DNA of 64,000 nt from Chenopodium formosanum (lineage: Eukaryota > Streptophyta > Magnoliopsida > Caryophyllales > Amaranthaceae): contig CM044877.1 in the NCBI GenBank assembly GCA_024500155.1, forward strand, positions 36,652,001 through 36,716,000, read 5' to 3'. Positions 1 to 10,946 of the stretch are shown here, piece after piece; the stretch's first letter is position 1; the number at the start of each line of letters is the position of its first letter. The notes beneath the pieces were generated by a model. It did no database searches and was not told the origin of the DNA. It worked only from the letters and a program-made list of their open reading frames with translations. Made by a program: the position numbers and the translations under genes.

Positions 1-225
1 AATAAATTAGAGAATTGTGATTACATTATAGATTTGTGAATAATTTAGAGAATTGTGATTAAATTAGAGAATTGTGCATAAATTAGAGAAATAGTGATAT
101 TGCCACTTAATGAGTTGTGAATAAATTAGATAATTGTGAATACATTAGAGAATTGTGAATAAATTAGAGAATTGTGAATACATTAGAGATTTGTGAATAT
201 ATTAGAGAATTAGTGACGTTGCTAA
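1..225. repeat. Degenerate 19-bp tandem repeat
   Basis: About ten imperfect copies of a unit close to ATTAGAGAATTGTGAATAA follow one another, with A/C variation at the last base and some longer spacer units. The array lies upstream of the CACTA transposase fragment, so it may be a subterminal repeat region of that transposon, a usual feature of the superfamily. No CACTA terminus is visible, so this is a guess. Confidence 0.7.
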
Positions 226-925
226 TTTTTGTTTTTTTAATATATAGATTCATATGTGAATTGAAGCAAGAGTTTAATTAGCTTGAGGACTACGTACATA
301 TATATTGAGCTCAAGTGGGTATTTGCTATATTGGTATGACTACTAAACTTTACTTAGCTATATTTCTTTCTATTCATCCATTTAATAAAAGTTTATTCAT
401 GAAATTGCAACTTGTGTATTGTTTAATTGCAAATAAATACAACAATATATAGAATACTTGAATTGCATCATCATATGCCTAGATACCCGTTCAAGGCTTT
501 CTCATTAGGAGAAAGTCTTGAATAGTCCCCGGTTGGGGCTGTTCTTGAATGTGTACTCTCACTTAGGTGGTGAATGTATGTTTTCTTTTCGATTTTAAGG
601 AACATCTCGGCTTACCATTTCCTCACTATGTTCTCTGGGTACATATGTGGGTAATTAATTATCTACATCGTGTACTTGGAGAACTAGGGGGAAATGCTGC
701 CGGATTTTCCTTAAAATTGGAAAGTTGACATACATTCACTAGTGAGAGTAGACATTCAAGGATGGGTTAGGTTGGAGTGATAAGGACCCTTTGGAAACAT
801 GCATTTTTTCACTATATGAATGGCATATTCACGTTTTGTACTTGAATTTGATTTACATAAAATATGTAGCACTTACACATTATAATTATATGGTGCTATA
901 TATATGTTTAGAGACAATTTACTAA
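226..925 (+). other. AT-rich leader upstream of the CACTA transposase
   Basis: No open frame of note. Around 490-620 there are short imperfect inverted stretches (AGGCTTTCTC and GAGAAAGTCTTG) and GTCCCCGGTTGGGG-like sequence. I read it as the promoter/leader of the transposase, but no certain TATA box could be chosen. Confidence 0.4.
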
Positions 926-1643
926 ATGGAGAAGGATCGTGGTTGGATGTATGGTAGACGCGATACATTGGAATTTTGGAATGGGGTTCAAGAGTTTTGC
1001 GAGAGGGCTTTAGCTTATCAACGCACACTGGGAGGCAAAGGCCTTTATTGTCCTTGTGTTGATTGTAATTGTGTGAATGTGGTCGATAGTGTTGAAATCA
1101 TTAGAGATCATGTTATATGTCGTGGGTTTAGGCAATTTTACCATGTGTGGATTTGGCACGGAGAAAGTGGAGAGTACAGTGGGGATCTTGATCGGAATGA
1201 TGTGCGTGTTAGAAGCACTGAGATTCATGTGGACGAGGAATACGAGAATGATGAGTATATTGTTGATAATGGTGAGGATGGAGCCGATGAAGATCAGGCG
1301 GATGAGGTCGAGGATGAACAAGTGGATGAGATGTTGCAAGGTGTTGAAGGTGAAGTGTTTGAATTATTATCGGAGGCTTCCAAAAAGCCTTTGTATCCCG
1401 GGTGCAAAAAATACTCCAAACTATCGGCCGTGCTAACACTTTTCAACATTAAGTCGAAGCATGGGTGGACGGACATCAGTTTTACTTCTTTGTTGACCGC
1501 ATTAAGTGATATGTTGCCTGATGGGAATGAAATTCCTAAGTCTTATTATTACACAAAGAAGCTCATGTGTCCCTTTGGTTTGGAGTATAAGAAGATACAT
1601 GCATGTCCTAATGACTGTATTTTGTATCAAAATGAGTATGAAA
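926..1643 (+). pseudogene. CACTA (En/Spm) TNP2-type transposase, 5' fragment
   Basis: The frame from ATG 926 starts with a transposase-associated domain (about residues 5-80): an RGWMYGRR start, a CPCVDC zinc-binding-like motif and the HVICRGF...WIWHGE block typical of plant CACTA proteins. After an acidic linker (about 90-145) comes the start of the transposase core: KKPLYPGCKKYSKLSAV, then GWTDISF...LLTALSDMLP, then KIHACPNDCILYQNEYEN. Family members continue here with a CxxC motif and the DDE core. Instead the match stops near base 1643, where sequence shared with 27649 onward begins. About 240 codons survive of a protein usually over 700 residues. No stops occur before the break, so the truncation looks like an insertion or deletion rather than slow decay. 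Confidence 0.88.
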
Positions 1644-3433
1644 ACCATAAACACAATTAAATTAAATAAAATCATAAACACAATTAAATTAAACACAAGA
1701 TTAAGATAGAACGATTACCTTTTTGAGCATGCTTCGCTTGACCAAATAGGCTCTTACTTGAAAGCTTAGCCTCGAAAACACGAGAGCCTCCAACGGAAAT
1801 CCACACGCGAAAACAACTTCCGACTTTTAGGTCCGTTGCCTCGAGGTTAGCGAGGCCCGACCAAAACCCAAGTATTATATGAGTTTAAGGGTTTTTGCAA
1901 ATGCAATGCCCTATTGAACTCCTACTTAAGCAAAGAATTCTTAAGTCATGCTTTGGCTACTTATAAGGAAGGATAGCTTGTGAATTCCACTCATCTTTCA
2001 ATGTGGGACTTTTTCACAAAAAGATCCCAGATGGAAAGATTGATGAATTCATCCCTTAGTTAAATAAACCAAGGAACAAGTAACAAGTGTCACATGGTAA
2101 GGTGAGGACCACTTTCTCACTTGGTCCCCAAGGCATTTCATATGGATTGTGAACCAACCATGCGTCACCCAACCTTGAGCCCCAAGTTGGGTTTGGTTGG
2201 GCCACTTTCTTTTGGCCTGTGTCCATGACCCATCACCCGGGTCCACGGCCCCTTGCCACACGTACCGCCACCGTGGCGCGCTGCCAACGTGGCACGTTGC
2301 CACTTGGTGGCTGCCAACGTGGCGGTTGCCACTTTGCGGCTGCCACGTGCGCTTCCACGCGTGCTGCCACATGGCGTTTTGCCATGTGTGTTGCCACATG
2401 GCACGCTCCTTTTGGGCACGCTTTCCTAGCCTTTCGCATGGCTAGGATTTTACCTGTTACTTGAAGCATTTTCCCGTCTTGCCAAATCTTAAATTTTTGC
2501 TCGACATTTGAGATTCTCCGACGCTCGGTTTTGACGCTCCAAGCTCGAATTTCCGACGTCTAAATATTTTATACTTGGGTGACTAATTAATTTCTTCCGA
2601 ATTAATTTGTCGAGTTGGTTCGTTCATTGCTTGGGTGTGACCCGAAGGGTTCATTCAAGATTAAGATGTAATATTCATTATACATTAATATTACTGATCG
2701 GAAGCGGCCTCCACCTAGGCATTCCGATCACTTGACCTTACTGAATATATTAGCTTTCTAAAAATTCTGAACCCACTATTAGAATAATACACTTGTTCAA
2801 AGGACACCATTCCTTTCAATGTGATCTTTCAGTGTATAACCCCTTTCTTATGTCTCTTCATGTCTCTTCATGAACTATAGGGTAAGATTATTCGTCATCC
2901 CTATTACGTCCTGAAGTGTTTCTCAAAATCCGAGTTTGACTGTCAATAAGCAGATTATTTCTAAAATCCATCTGAGCACGACCATACATTTTCGCAGTCT
3001 CGCTCTTCGAGAGGCCTTGTAAACAATAAGACATGTTCCCTATTATTAGTAGGGGGACATTTCTAGCATTGAAATGTAGCTTCTGTTGCTAAGAGGACCT
3101 AGCCGCCTGAGTGATGCCGTTATAATCCTCTGTTACATCAGACGTTTGACAATCATCAAAGCGGGCTAGTACTCAAACCAGAAAGCTGATAATACTCATG
3201 GTTAAGGAAAAAGGTTCTGATAGCAATAATGAGAAGTATACTTATGACGATTTTTAATATATTAAAGTATTCTCATAGGTCGATCTAGTATGTATCTAAA
3301 CCAATACCTGTGCAAATGATTTATGACAATCATGTCCGTGTAGCACATGAAACGGTGCTATAAATCAAACTACAGACTAATCTCAACTAGTCATTAATCG
3401 CCCATCGTTTAAATGACCTTGATTAGGGATGAT
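1643..3433 (-). mobile_element. Element C, left LTR remnant (Copia-like)
   Basis: Bases from 1643 match, in direct orientation, the sequence from 27649 to about 28290 (the other LTR copy of C). The first roughly 70 bases of the LTR are missing here, so the join to the CACTA gene is a truncated end. A 28-bp stretch containing CATAAACACAATTAAATTAA is duplicated at 1644-1695. The segment runs until element A inserts at 3434, and how much of 2400-3433 is LTR and how much internal cannot be decided because the right copy is cut at 28294. Orientation follows from the primer-binding-like site at 27563-27577. No coding potential is seen. Confidence 0.6.
2255..2410. repeat. GC-rich array of TGCCA...GTGGC half-palindromes
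   Basis: Within the C LTR, about eight units resembling TGCCAACGTGGC or TGCCACATGGC follow one another, several nearly self-complementary and CACGTG/ACGT-cored. A shorter version lies at 28243-28290 in the other LTR. The position in an LTR suggests promoter elements, but no factor can be assigned. Confidence 0.6.
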
Positions 3434-3720
3434 TGATGTATCCATTTGATATAGTAATTTACCCCCGTCCCTTGGTCATAATTAGTAGTGTTTTTGGCTC
3501 TTTTGAGCTACTTTTATTACTAATTTGTGTTTTCTAGTGTTTTCGTAGTCTTTGTTGAGTTTTGTAGGAACTTGCGCCTTTGGAACATTTTCTCGGGTTT
3601 TTTATGGAGTGACTACGGGAATTAGAAGTGCACGACCATCTTGGAAGCCCAAGGCCGGTTAAAGTCATCGAGCCGGTGATTAAGGGCTCGGTACTTGGGA
3701 TCCCGAGACTTAGGACCGAG
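3434..3720 (+). repeat. Element A left LTR, first part
   Basis: Colinear with the start of the right LTR at 17845. It is interrupted after GGACCGAG, where element B begins; CCGAG (3716-3720) is repeated after B at 12975-12979. Confidence 0.9.
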
Positions 3721-5725
3721 TGTAGGCGTCGTTCGAAGTGCGCCTACGTTAAAGCATGTGTGAATATGCTTGGCACTCTTAGGAAGTAGGAATTGACATA
3801 TACGATTAGGGACAAGGAAAGTAGGGAGCCGCCAACAAGTTTTTAAGGAACTTGTAAACCGTTCACGGATCATAAAAGGCAACCACGAATAAAGGGACAA
3901 CGAAGGCAACAACGATTGACCCGTGAAGGTTACACCCCATTCATAATCCATGAGATTACTAACTCCATATGGTTCGGAACCACGAAAGGAGGATCGGGGA
4001 TGATGGTACGAAGTGAGTCATGGAGTCACATTCGCTCGTATTGGCCTCTACTTGATTCTTATGGTGAAAAGTGATTCCTGCGATCTCAAAGGCATACAAA
4101 CGGAGATTCAATTTGCTCCAATCTATTATTAAGCTAAATTGGTTGAACATTAATGCAACATATTATTCAAAAATATTGGTGATCACTTGATTTAATAACA
4201 AGATTAAAAAGGAACCTAAACCGGTTGTCCAAATTATCTTATTAGGCGTGATTTTCAATTACATATTCCCTTTAAACATGCAATATGGTGATCATAAAAA
4301 TAATAGAATAAACATTAATATTGGAAGCAATTTAACCATAATATCGTCAGTCAAATTAAATATAAAATAACCTAATCATGATGCTAGCAATATTAAAATA
4401 AAATAAGAGTAATTAAATTAATTAATTACTCACATTCCGCGCGTTCCTTTAAATTGCTACATCATGAATAAACTGTTAGTAACTTCAATAAAAATATAAA
4501 GCAAATGAAATTAAATTAAATAAATGTAGATTTGATTTGGTCCAAACCCTCAGTTAATTATAACTTTCACGCCTTGGTTTAAGTATAGAACTTCAGGTAT
4601 TGTATGGACTCCTTGGAGTGCTTAAAAGAAGAAATAGTGAAAGAATGGGGAGGCTAGTGTTTAGGCTAAAGAGGGAGAAGAGAATTATTTTATGATCAAG
4701 ATTATTGATCATTGGAAAAGGGGTGATATGACCTTTATTTATAGAGAAAAAAGAGAGGTCGAAAAAACAAGATAAGATCCGAATTAAATCGGAATAAAAC
4801 TCGATAGACAGCAGCTTTTGCGGTTTTTGTTTTTATCATATCTTTTGATCCAGAAATCAGAATAAGATCTTGAAGTCTTCTTTCTAACCTTATTAGAATC
4901 AGATTAAAATATTTTGTAGAAGTAAAGATATGGCCGAAATAGTGAGACGATGTCAGTTTTGGATAGAGTTTGACATTTTATTTATATCTTTTCCGTTATA
5001 GCTCGGAATTGATATTATAATATATCATTGGAAAGATAATTTCAAGGGCTATCCAACCATATAAAATTTGGATAAAAATTATGAGTCAAGAAAATAATAT
5101 CTGTCTAACTTTGAACGTCTTTCAATTCTAATAGAAATAGGATTTTCAAAAAAGGAGTTTTATTCAATTTCAAACTATTTAATCTTATCTTTTCAAAAAG
5201 GATAATCAAGATCTTTTAGAAACTTATAGAAGCTTCTAATTAATCCTAATTTGTTTAGGAATTGGAATAAATAATTTGGACCCTCCACATGATCATTGGG
5301 TCGTAGGTAAGGTGGGCTTAGGTTCGGTTTGGGCTCAGTTTAATATTTTGGCCATAACTTATTCGTTATAAATCGGATTTGGGCTTATAATATATCGTTG
5401 GAAAGCTCTTTTCAAGTCCCATCCAACTATTTAATCATTGGACCCATATTTTGGACCAAAATAAACTGGATCAAACGTTTTTATGAAAAGGACACGAAAT
5501 GAATGATTTTAAAGGACTCGAAATGAATTATTTTGGGTTTAAAGGCACGAAAAGAGGAAAATAAGTTATGGTTTAGGAAAATGGGCTAGAAGTTTGGTTG
5601 GTTTATGAAATGGAAATTCGGATTTAAGCACTCCAAAAATTAAATACTCAACCCGACCAATAATGGCGGTGAAAGGTTGTTCATCATCGGGTTTGGTTTT
5701 GGGGAGACATTTTTAGGTGTCTACA
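3721..5725 (-). repeat. Element B 3' LTR
   Basis: Colinear with 10947-12974 with scattered substitutions and small indels. The element reads on the minus strand, so this copy is the 3' LTR. Confidence 0.92.
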
Positions 5726-5740
5726 GAAGCCCCCACTTTG
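5726..5740 (-). promoter_or_regulatory. Element B polypurine tract
   Basis: Read on the minus strand, AAAGTGGGGGCTTC directly precedes the TGTAGACACC start of the 3' LTR, the place where plus-strand DNA synthesis is primed. Confidence 0.85.
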
Positions 5741-5944
5741 ACTAAGTTTGTAGAAACGTTAGTTTCGAAAACGATAGTCAAAGTAGTCGATAGGGACAGA
5801 GAATGATTTAAGACATTCTGCGATCCTAAATCATTCTTTATACGCCAATACCTGCAGAAAAATGTTAGTTCTACAGATAAAAGAGTAAAGGGATAGAATG
5901 TGTATCTGACACCAGTGTATCGGTTACAAATGAGTTTGGTAGCT

Positions 5945-6235
5945 TCCTATGCTTGAAGGAATCCACCGGATGACGTTTGTTTAAATGCTTTCCATGCTTG
6001 AGGAAAGCCGACAGATGAGTTTGGTAGCTTTCTAAGCCTGAAGAAAGCTACAGGATGACACTTTCCATGCTTGAGGAAAGTCGACATATGATTTTGGCGT
6101 TTTTCTATGCTTGAAGAAATCCACCGATAATGCTTTCTATGCTTGAGGAAAGCCGACAAAGGAATTTGGCGGTTTTCTATACTTGAAGAAATCCACCAAA
6201 TAATACTTTCTATGCTTGAGGAAAGTTGATTGATG
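5945..6235 (-). repeat. Element B hairpin-repeat array 1
   Basis: About seven related units of the form CTTTCTATGCTTGAGGAAAG or TTTCTATGCTTGAAGAAA, alternating in two flavours every 35-45 bases. Each has CTTTC and GAAAG arms able to form a short hairpin (one copy, GCTTTC...GAAAGC, has six pairs). A long minus-strand frame across it is a consequence of the repeats. Confidence 0.75.
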
Positions 6236-6288
6236 ATGAGATTGCAAGTCTCTGTGTATCGAGAACCTTGCGTCATGAAATGATGGTG

Positions 6289-6418
6289 GTTCGATTGTCC
6301 CCGAACATGGGTTGTAGATGGTCCGCTTGTCCCCGGACGTGGGATGTAGATGGTCCGCTTGTCCCCGGACGTGGGCTGTAAATGATCTGCTTGTCCCCGA
6401 ATGTGGGCTGTAGATGAG
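6289..6418 (-). repeat. Element B hairpin-repeat array 2
   Basis: Four copies of a roughly 33-bp unit built on GTCCGCTTGTCCCCGGAC followed by GTGGGCTGTAGATG. GTCC and GGAC arms flank the loop, and GTCCCCGGAC is itself palindromic around its centre. Confidence 0.78.
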
Positions 6419-6521
6419 ACCTGCAAAAATAAATTTGCCAATGGACTCGTATATATTGTGATTGACTTAACCACTGACTTGACCAAGTTTGACTTGATGT
6501 GACATGACATGTGTATGACTT

Positions 6522-6562
6522 GTGAGTGAGTGTGTGTGTGTGTGTGTATATGTGTGTGTGCA
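6522..6562. repeat. (TG)n microsatellite
   Basis: GTGAGTG runs into about twelve TG steps, a TATA interruption and more TG. Confidence 0.85.
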
Positions 6563-6839
6563 GACACAAGCAAACAAAGATGCAAAAGCAAAAATTTTCC
6601 ATCAATTTTTGTCATGAGACGAGTGGAGGGTACCGACTTTCTCCCTAAAAAGAAAGATGTGAAATATGAAGTTTTGTTTTCGAACTTCCCTCGATAAAAA
6701 ATTTGAAAAAAAGTTTTTGAACTTCCCCAAAAGAAAATAATGAAAAAGGGGAAGAAGTTTTGAACTTCCTCCTTAAGCAAGACGAAATGAATCGTATGGA
6801 TTGAATTGCTTGTCTTGAAAACAGTTTATGCATGATGCA

Positions 6840-7140
6840 TGTTCTTAGGCCAGGAGGCTAAGGACAATTACATCATGTGACACAATAGATGAATGAACTT
6901 AGGTCATGGAGCTAAGCATCATATATGGTGTAAAGAAACGATCTTGAACGTCACTTAGGTCTGGAAGCTAAGCACGTATATAGATGAAGTGATTATTTCA
7001 TAATGAATGTTGCTTAGGTCAAGGAGCTAAGAACGATATGCTTTTTATGATTACAAATCATTGACATATAAATGTTTCTCAGCACATTATGTGACGCATG
7101 AAACAATGAATATTGCTCAGGTCAGGAAGCTAAGAAAGTA
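6840..7140. repeat. Element B hairpin-repeat array 3
   Basis: Five units close to CTTAGGTCAGGAAGCTAAG occur about every 60 bases (near 6846, 6898, 6955, 7012 and 7116). CTTAG and CTAAG form complementary arms around a nine-base loop. Between units the sequence is AT-rich and not conserved. Confidence 0.75.
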
Positions 7141-7439
7141 TACAATGTTTCTTCTAATGAATGTTGTCTTGAAACATGCACAGTGTTGAAACAAGATTTC
7201 ATGATAAAGGGTTCCTAAAGGGAAGGATGATTGATATAGATATGGATGTGTGAAAGAAGTGTGTGAAAGTGATACTAAGGTGAGGCTGCAAAGGTTATGG
7301 TGATGGAATATATGTGAGAAGAGTCAAAGATGATGACTCTTTAGGCTGGGTAGGCTAAATGATGTGGGTTCAAGCCCCTAAGTCTAGCTCTAAATGGGTA
7401 GGGGTAAGTATTGGATATTCTTTGAATCGATCATGCATG

Positions 7440-7600
7440 GATATGAATATGAATGTGGACACACCTCGACGTGAGGTTGCCTACGTATCCGTTAGGAATC
7501 AGGCCGAACGTAGCTCTAACCGAACTTTGCACAAGTGTGTGTACACCTCAAAGAGGTCTTTCAAGGGTTGCAATGTGGTTAAGCTGAAGGTTTAAGGAAG
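7440..7600. other. Element B compact run of potential hairpins
   Basis: Three adjoining inverted repeats: CCTCGACGTGAGG near 7466, a GCCTACGTATCC...GGAATCAGGC stem nested with CTACG/CGTAG near 7480-7515, and ACCTC AAA GAGGT near 7547. The short frame across it shows no family. This is the most structured stretch of the element outside the LTRs and could be a packaging, dimerisation or processing signal of the genomic RNA. Confidence 0.45.
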
Positions 7601-8319
7601 AAAGGGGTAAAAGGCTCAAGACCTGAGAGAAGCCCCCAAGATGTGTAATTGTGTATTTGAAAATTTGGACTTTGCAAGTTTATTTATTTTTTTTTCATTC
7701 TTTTAAATCAATGTAGGCAATCTTAGATCATGCGGTCCATCACTCACTTAGCATTCATGTTTCTCAGGCACGGTACCAAGCACTCGATGAGAGACGTAAT
7801 TTGAGACATGTTCATATCAAAGAAATTGGAACACTTGCCCTTAGACATTGGTTTATTGTTGCTTTGTTGTTTTTTTTTTTACTTGCTTTTTGAATGTTAT
7901 ACAATTACACATCTTCCAATCCCAGGGTTAAGTGAATGTGGGCTGAAGAAATGAAGGCCGAACGTTAGACGAGGCTCAAAGTGGTTGATGAAGAAATGGA
8001 ATGTGATTGAATGGTTAACAGGGAATGACAGGGTTGCAAAGGTTCCTCAAGTCATTGGTGTACCTTGTGTTTAGTTCGGTAATTGATTTGATTTTTTTTT
8101 TATATTTTTTTTTGAGAATGAGTGAATGAAAAATGCTATGATCGAGATGTAAAGGAAATTTGCTCATTTTATTAATGGAAAAGGTGAACGAAACACATGA
8201 GACATATAAAAATTTGAAATGGAAAACCTATGCAAGACATGAATGGGGGAATGGGGATGAATGACAAAAAAGAAATCATGAAATCTTGCACAAAGGATCT
8301 GATGTGCGCCTTGTGTTCA

Positions 8320-9433
8320 TTACTTCTTGCCGCCTGGAGGGACAGGAAGTTTGTTTGCATCCACCAAGTCTTGAATGACGTCCTTCAAATTCCAACATTG
8401 CTCAGTAGTGTGGCCCCTTCCTTAATGGTACTTGCAATGGGCATTGGGATTCCATTTGGCGCTCCTTTCTTCAGGTTTTGGCTCTGAAAATGGCCCAATA
8501 GGTGTGATCAAGCCTTGACCGTAGAGGCGATCAAAGGCCGCATCATAAGTCATTCTTAAAGGAGTGTAAGTTCTTTTCTTCTTGGGCAATGGAGCATCAA
8601 GAGCTAACACTTTATTAAGATTAACTTGGCTTATATTGTTGGTAGTATTTTCGTGCTTAGAAGACGAAGAAGAAGGATGGTCGTTCTTCTTGTTTTTCAA
8701 GTGTTATTATTGTTACTACCAGCAGTCTTTATAAGCTCATCCTCGATATTAATGCCGATGTCGTATACAGCTTCGAAAGTGTTCAGTGGAAGAAATTTGA
8801 GATGTTCCATATACTTGTGAGTTAGATTTTGAATAAAGAGGCGAACCATCTCTCTTTCTTTGGGAGGATCTACCAAGAGTGAAGTCGTTTCCCTCTACCT
8901 GTTCAGATAAGCGGTGAAGCCTTCATTCTCTTTCTGTTTGAGAATGGAGAGTTCACGTTCAGAAGTTTTAGTTTGAATGTTACACTTGTAACGATTCATG
9001 AAACTTTCAGTGACATATTTCCAAGTCGCAGTATGCTTGGCATCAAGGGAATAGAACCATTGTTGGCAAGCATGTTCGCTAAGGAGAGAAGGAACACCGT
9101 ACGGAAGAGTGTTACGTCCAATCCCTTAAGAGCCATGGTAGCAGAGAACGCCTTCAAATGGAATATTGGATTTTCAGTAGGCTTGAACTTTGGAATATCA
9201 GCAGTGGAGAACTTTTCAGGTAGTCTATCCTTTACATACAAAGGAGTGGGAGGCCGTTCCACATAGATGAAATCCTCAGAAATCTTGCTCATTTTCTCTT
9301 TTAATTTGTCAAGGGTGGAAACGGTGACCTTGTTTTGTTCCATGGTAGTGACCCTAGTGGTAAGGGTTTGCATCATGGCAGACAGTGCCTCAATGGATTT
9401 GTTGATGTTCTCAATATCTTCTTTAGTGGCCAT
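8320..9433 (-). pseudogene. Element B gag polyprotein (Tat/Ogre-type), broken
   Basis: The minus-strand frame from ATG 9433 begins with a coiled coil (about residues 5-55, SIEALSAMMQTLTTRVTTM), then the PKFKPTENPIFHLKAF entry to the capsid-like gag domain. A frameshift near 9040 moves it to a frame encoding TATWKYVTESFMNRYK, ERELSILKQKENEGFTAYLN and MVRLFIQNLTHKYMEHL, the retrotransposon gag core. A TAG lies near 8897 and another frame change near 8700, after which HPSSSSSKH...MTYDAAFDRLYGQGLI continues. The C-terminus is a CKYH...GHTTEQCWNLK knuckle, with TAA in place of a sense codon after CKYH, ending GGKK plus stop at 8320. Gag packages the element RNA; this copy cannot make an intact protein. 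Confidence 0.85.
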
Positions 9434-10925
9434 TGAAAGGTGATAAGTAATGTGGAGATGGCAAAGTTCTCTTTGTACGCCTATTAGGTCTGAGAGATTG
9501 TTGCGGTAATGACTCGAACCGTATTAATCTATCCCTGCTCCTTGACCAAGTACTGTGAAATAAAATAATTCACTTAATTGTTCGACTCATTGCTCAAGAT
9601 AGGAAAGGAAGGGAAAAAATAGACATTTGAAAACAAGTGAGAAAAATCTCCACTCATTTTTACTACGACAGAAAACGATGCATGCATGGTCCTAGTATAC
9701 GATCATAAACAATATAGTGCATTACTCGAAGACAAAGTGTGTGCAATGACTCAACATGTGTGATTAGGTGAGTTTTTTAAGACTCGTGGTATGATCGCAT
9801 GGCTAGACATGAGGACGTTGTGAAAAACAAAGGACCCAATGACCAAATAGCACGGAAGACTAAAAGACAAACTAACTTGATTAATTTTGTCCAATTTTAA
9901 TGTTTATGCTATTTATTAGGTGAAAACGGTCCATTGGCAATCGTTAGTCATAAGTAAGATCAAACACAATCAAAGACAAAGAACACATGTTAAGGTTAGC
10001 ACAAAAAATCACAAGACACTGGGAAAAGGACTAGAATTCTAGAAGGGTTAGGATTCATGGGTATAAAAAAATAAATAATTAAAACAAAAATCTATAATCC
10101 TATGTTATACAAGTTGACACGGATTAAAGGACTTGGCTAAGACTAGCTTGACACGAAAAGTTTAAAAATAAATAAATAAATAAAAATAAATAAGAAAATT
10201 GACGCTAAAAAGACACCTAAACTGGACAGGCTGTAGTATATTGGTTATAACTTTTTATCTATGACTCTGATTGGGACGAAACTAATTCCAAATAAAATAT
10301 AAAACTCGGGGCTACAGATCCATATGTTGCACGACACGTAACTCTTTCTAGAACTCCGGATATGACCAAAACAAGTTGACTCTTGTGCAATATACAAGAA
10401 TTAAAATCCGGGTGACTCAAAAATTAAAAAAAAATCTATGGCTCGACTCTAATAATAAAAAAAGGGTTTGATAAGAGAATAAAAAAAGTTCAATAAAAAA
10501 ATGCACACATAAGCATATAGTCACGCATGATGCAATGAAGTTCGCAACCTTTTGGGTGTCAAAGGGTACCATGGTTAAGAGTTTGGACGCGTTAGCAAGG
10601 CAGCCTCCCTTGAGGGTGTATGCCAACGGGCGGCTCCGCGAGTTCGTGATGAAATCGAACTCGACTCTATGGTTTGGGTGGATTTAAAAGCTCGGATGAA
10701 CCCTTATTGCCATGAGCGTTTTTGGGTTGATAGAGCTTAAATCCCCCGGGCTAGCCACTTACGTAGAACACGTACTATTGTCGAAAAAAAAGGTAACCTA
10801 AAAAGCATATGCATATGTGACAATGCCAATTAAATCGCAAGAATACAATTCAAGAATCTTTCAAGTCTCATCCACTCATCTTAATTAAATACCAATCACT
10901 CAAATCGATAAATAACCAAGAATCC
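9434..10925 (-). other. Element B leader between PBS and gag
   Basis: Long AT-rich untranslated leader with no supported gene. An (AAATA)n-like stretch lies near 10165-10200. Confidence 0.5.
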
Positions 10926-10943
10926 TCCCCAGTGGAGTCGCCA
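10926..10943 (-). promoter_or_regulatory. Element B primer-binding site (tRNA-Arg)
   Basis: The minus strand reads TGGCGACTCCACTGGGGA, complementary to the 3' end of a plant tRNA-Arg whose acceptor stem reads GACTCCA/TGGAGTC. It starts three bases inside the 5' LTR, the normal position for priming minus-strand synthesis. Confidence 0.85.
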
Positions 10944-10946
10944 AAT

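Noticed and set aside
2049..2469. Several frames around 80-116 codons on both strands
   Set aside because: GC-rich repeat units of the C LTR keep every frame open; none has a recognisable domain.
5947..6780. 277-codon minus-strand open frame
   Set aside because: It runs through the hairpin-repeat arrays and the TG microsatellite; its composition follows the repeats and no family pattern is visible.
7340..7400. Possible tRNA gene (GGGTTCAAGCCCC looks like a T-arm)
   Set aside because: No acceptor stem or box A at the right spacing; the segment lies within retrotransposon noncoding sequence.
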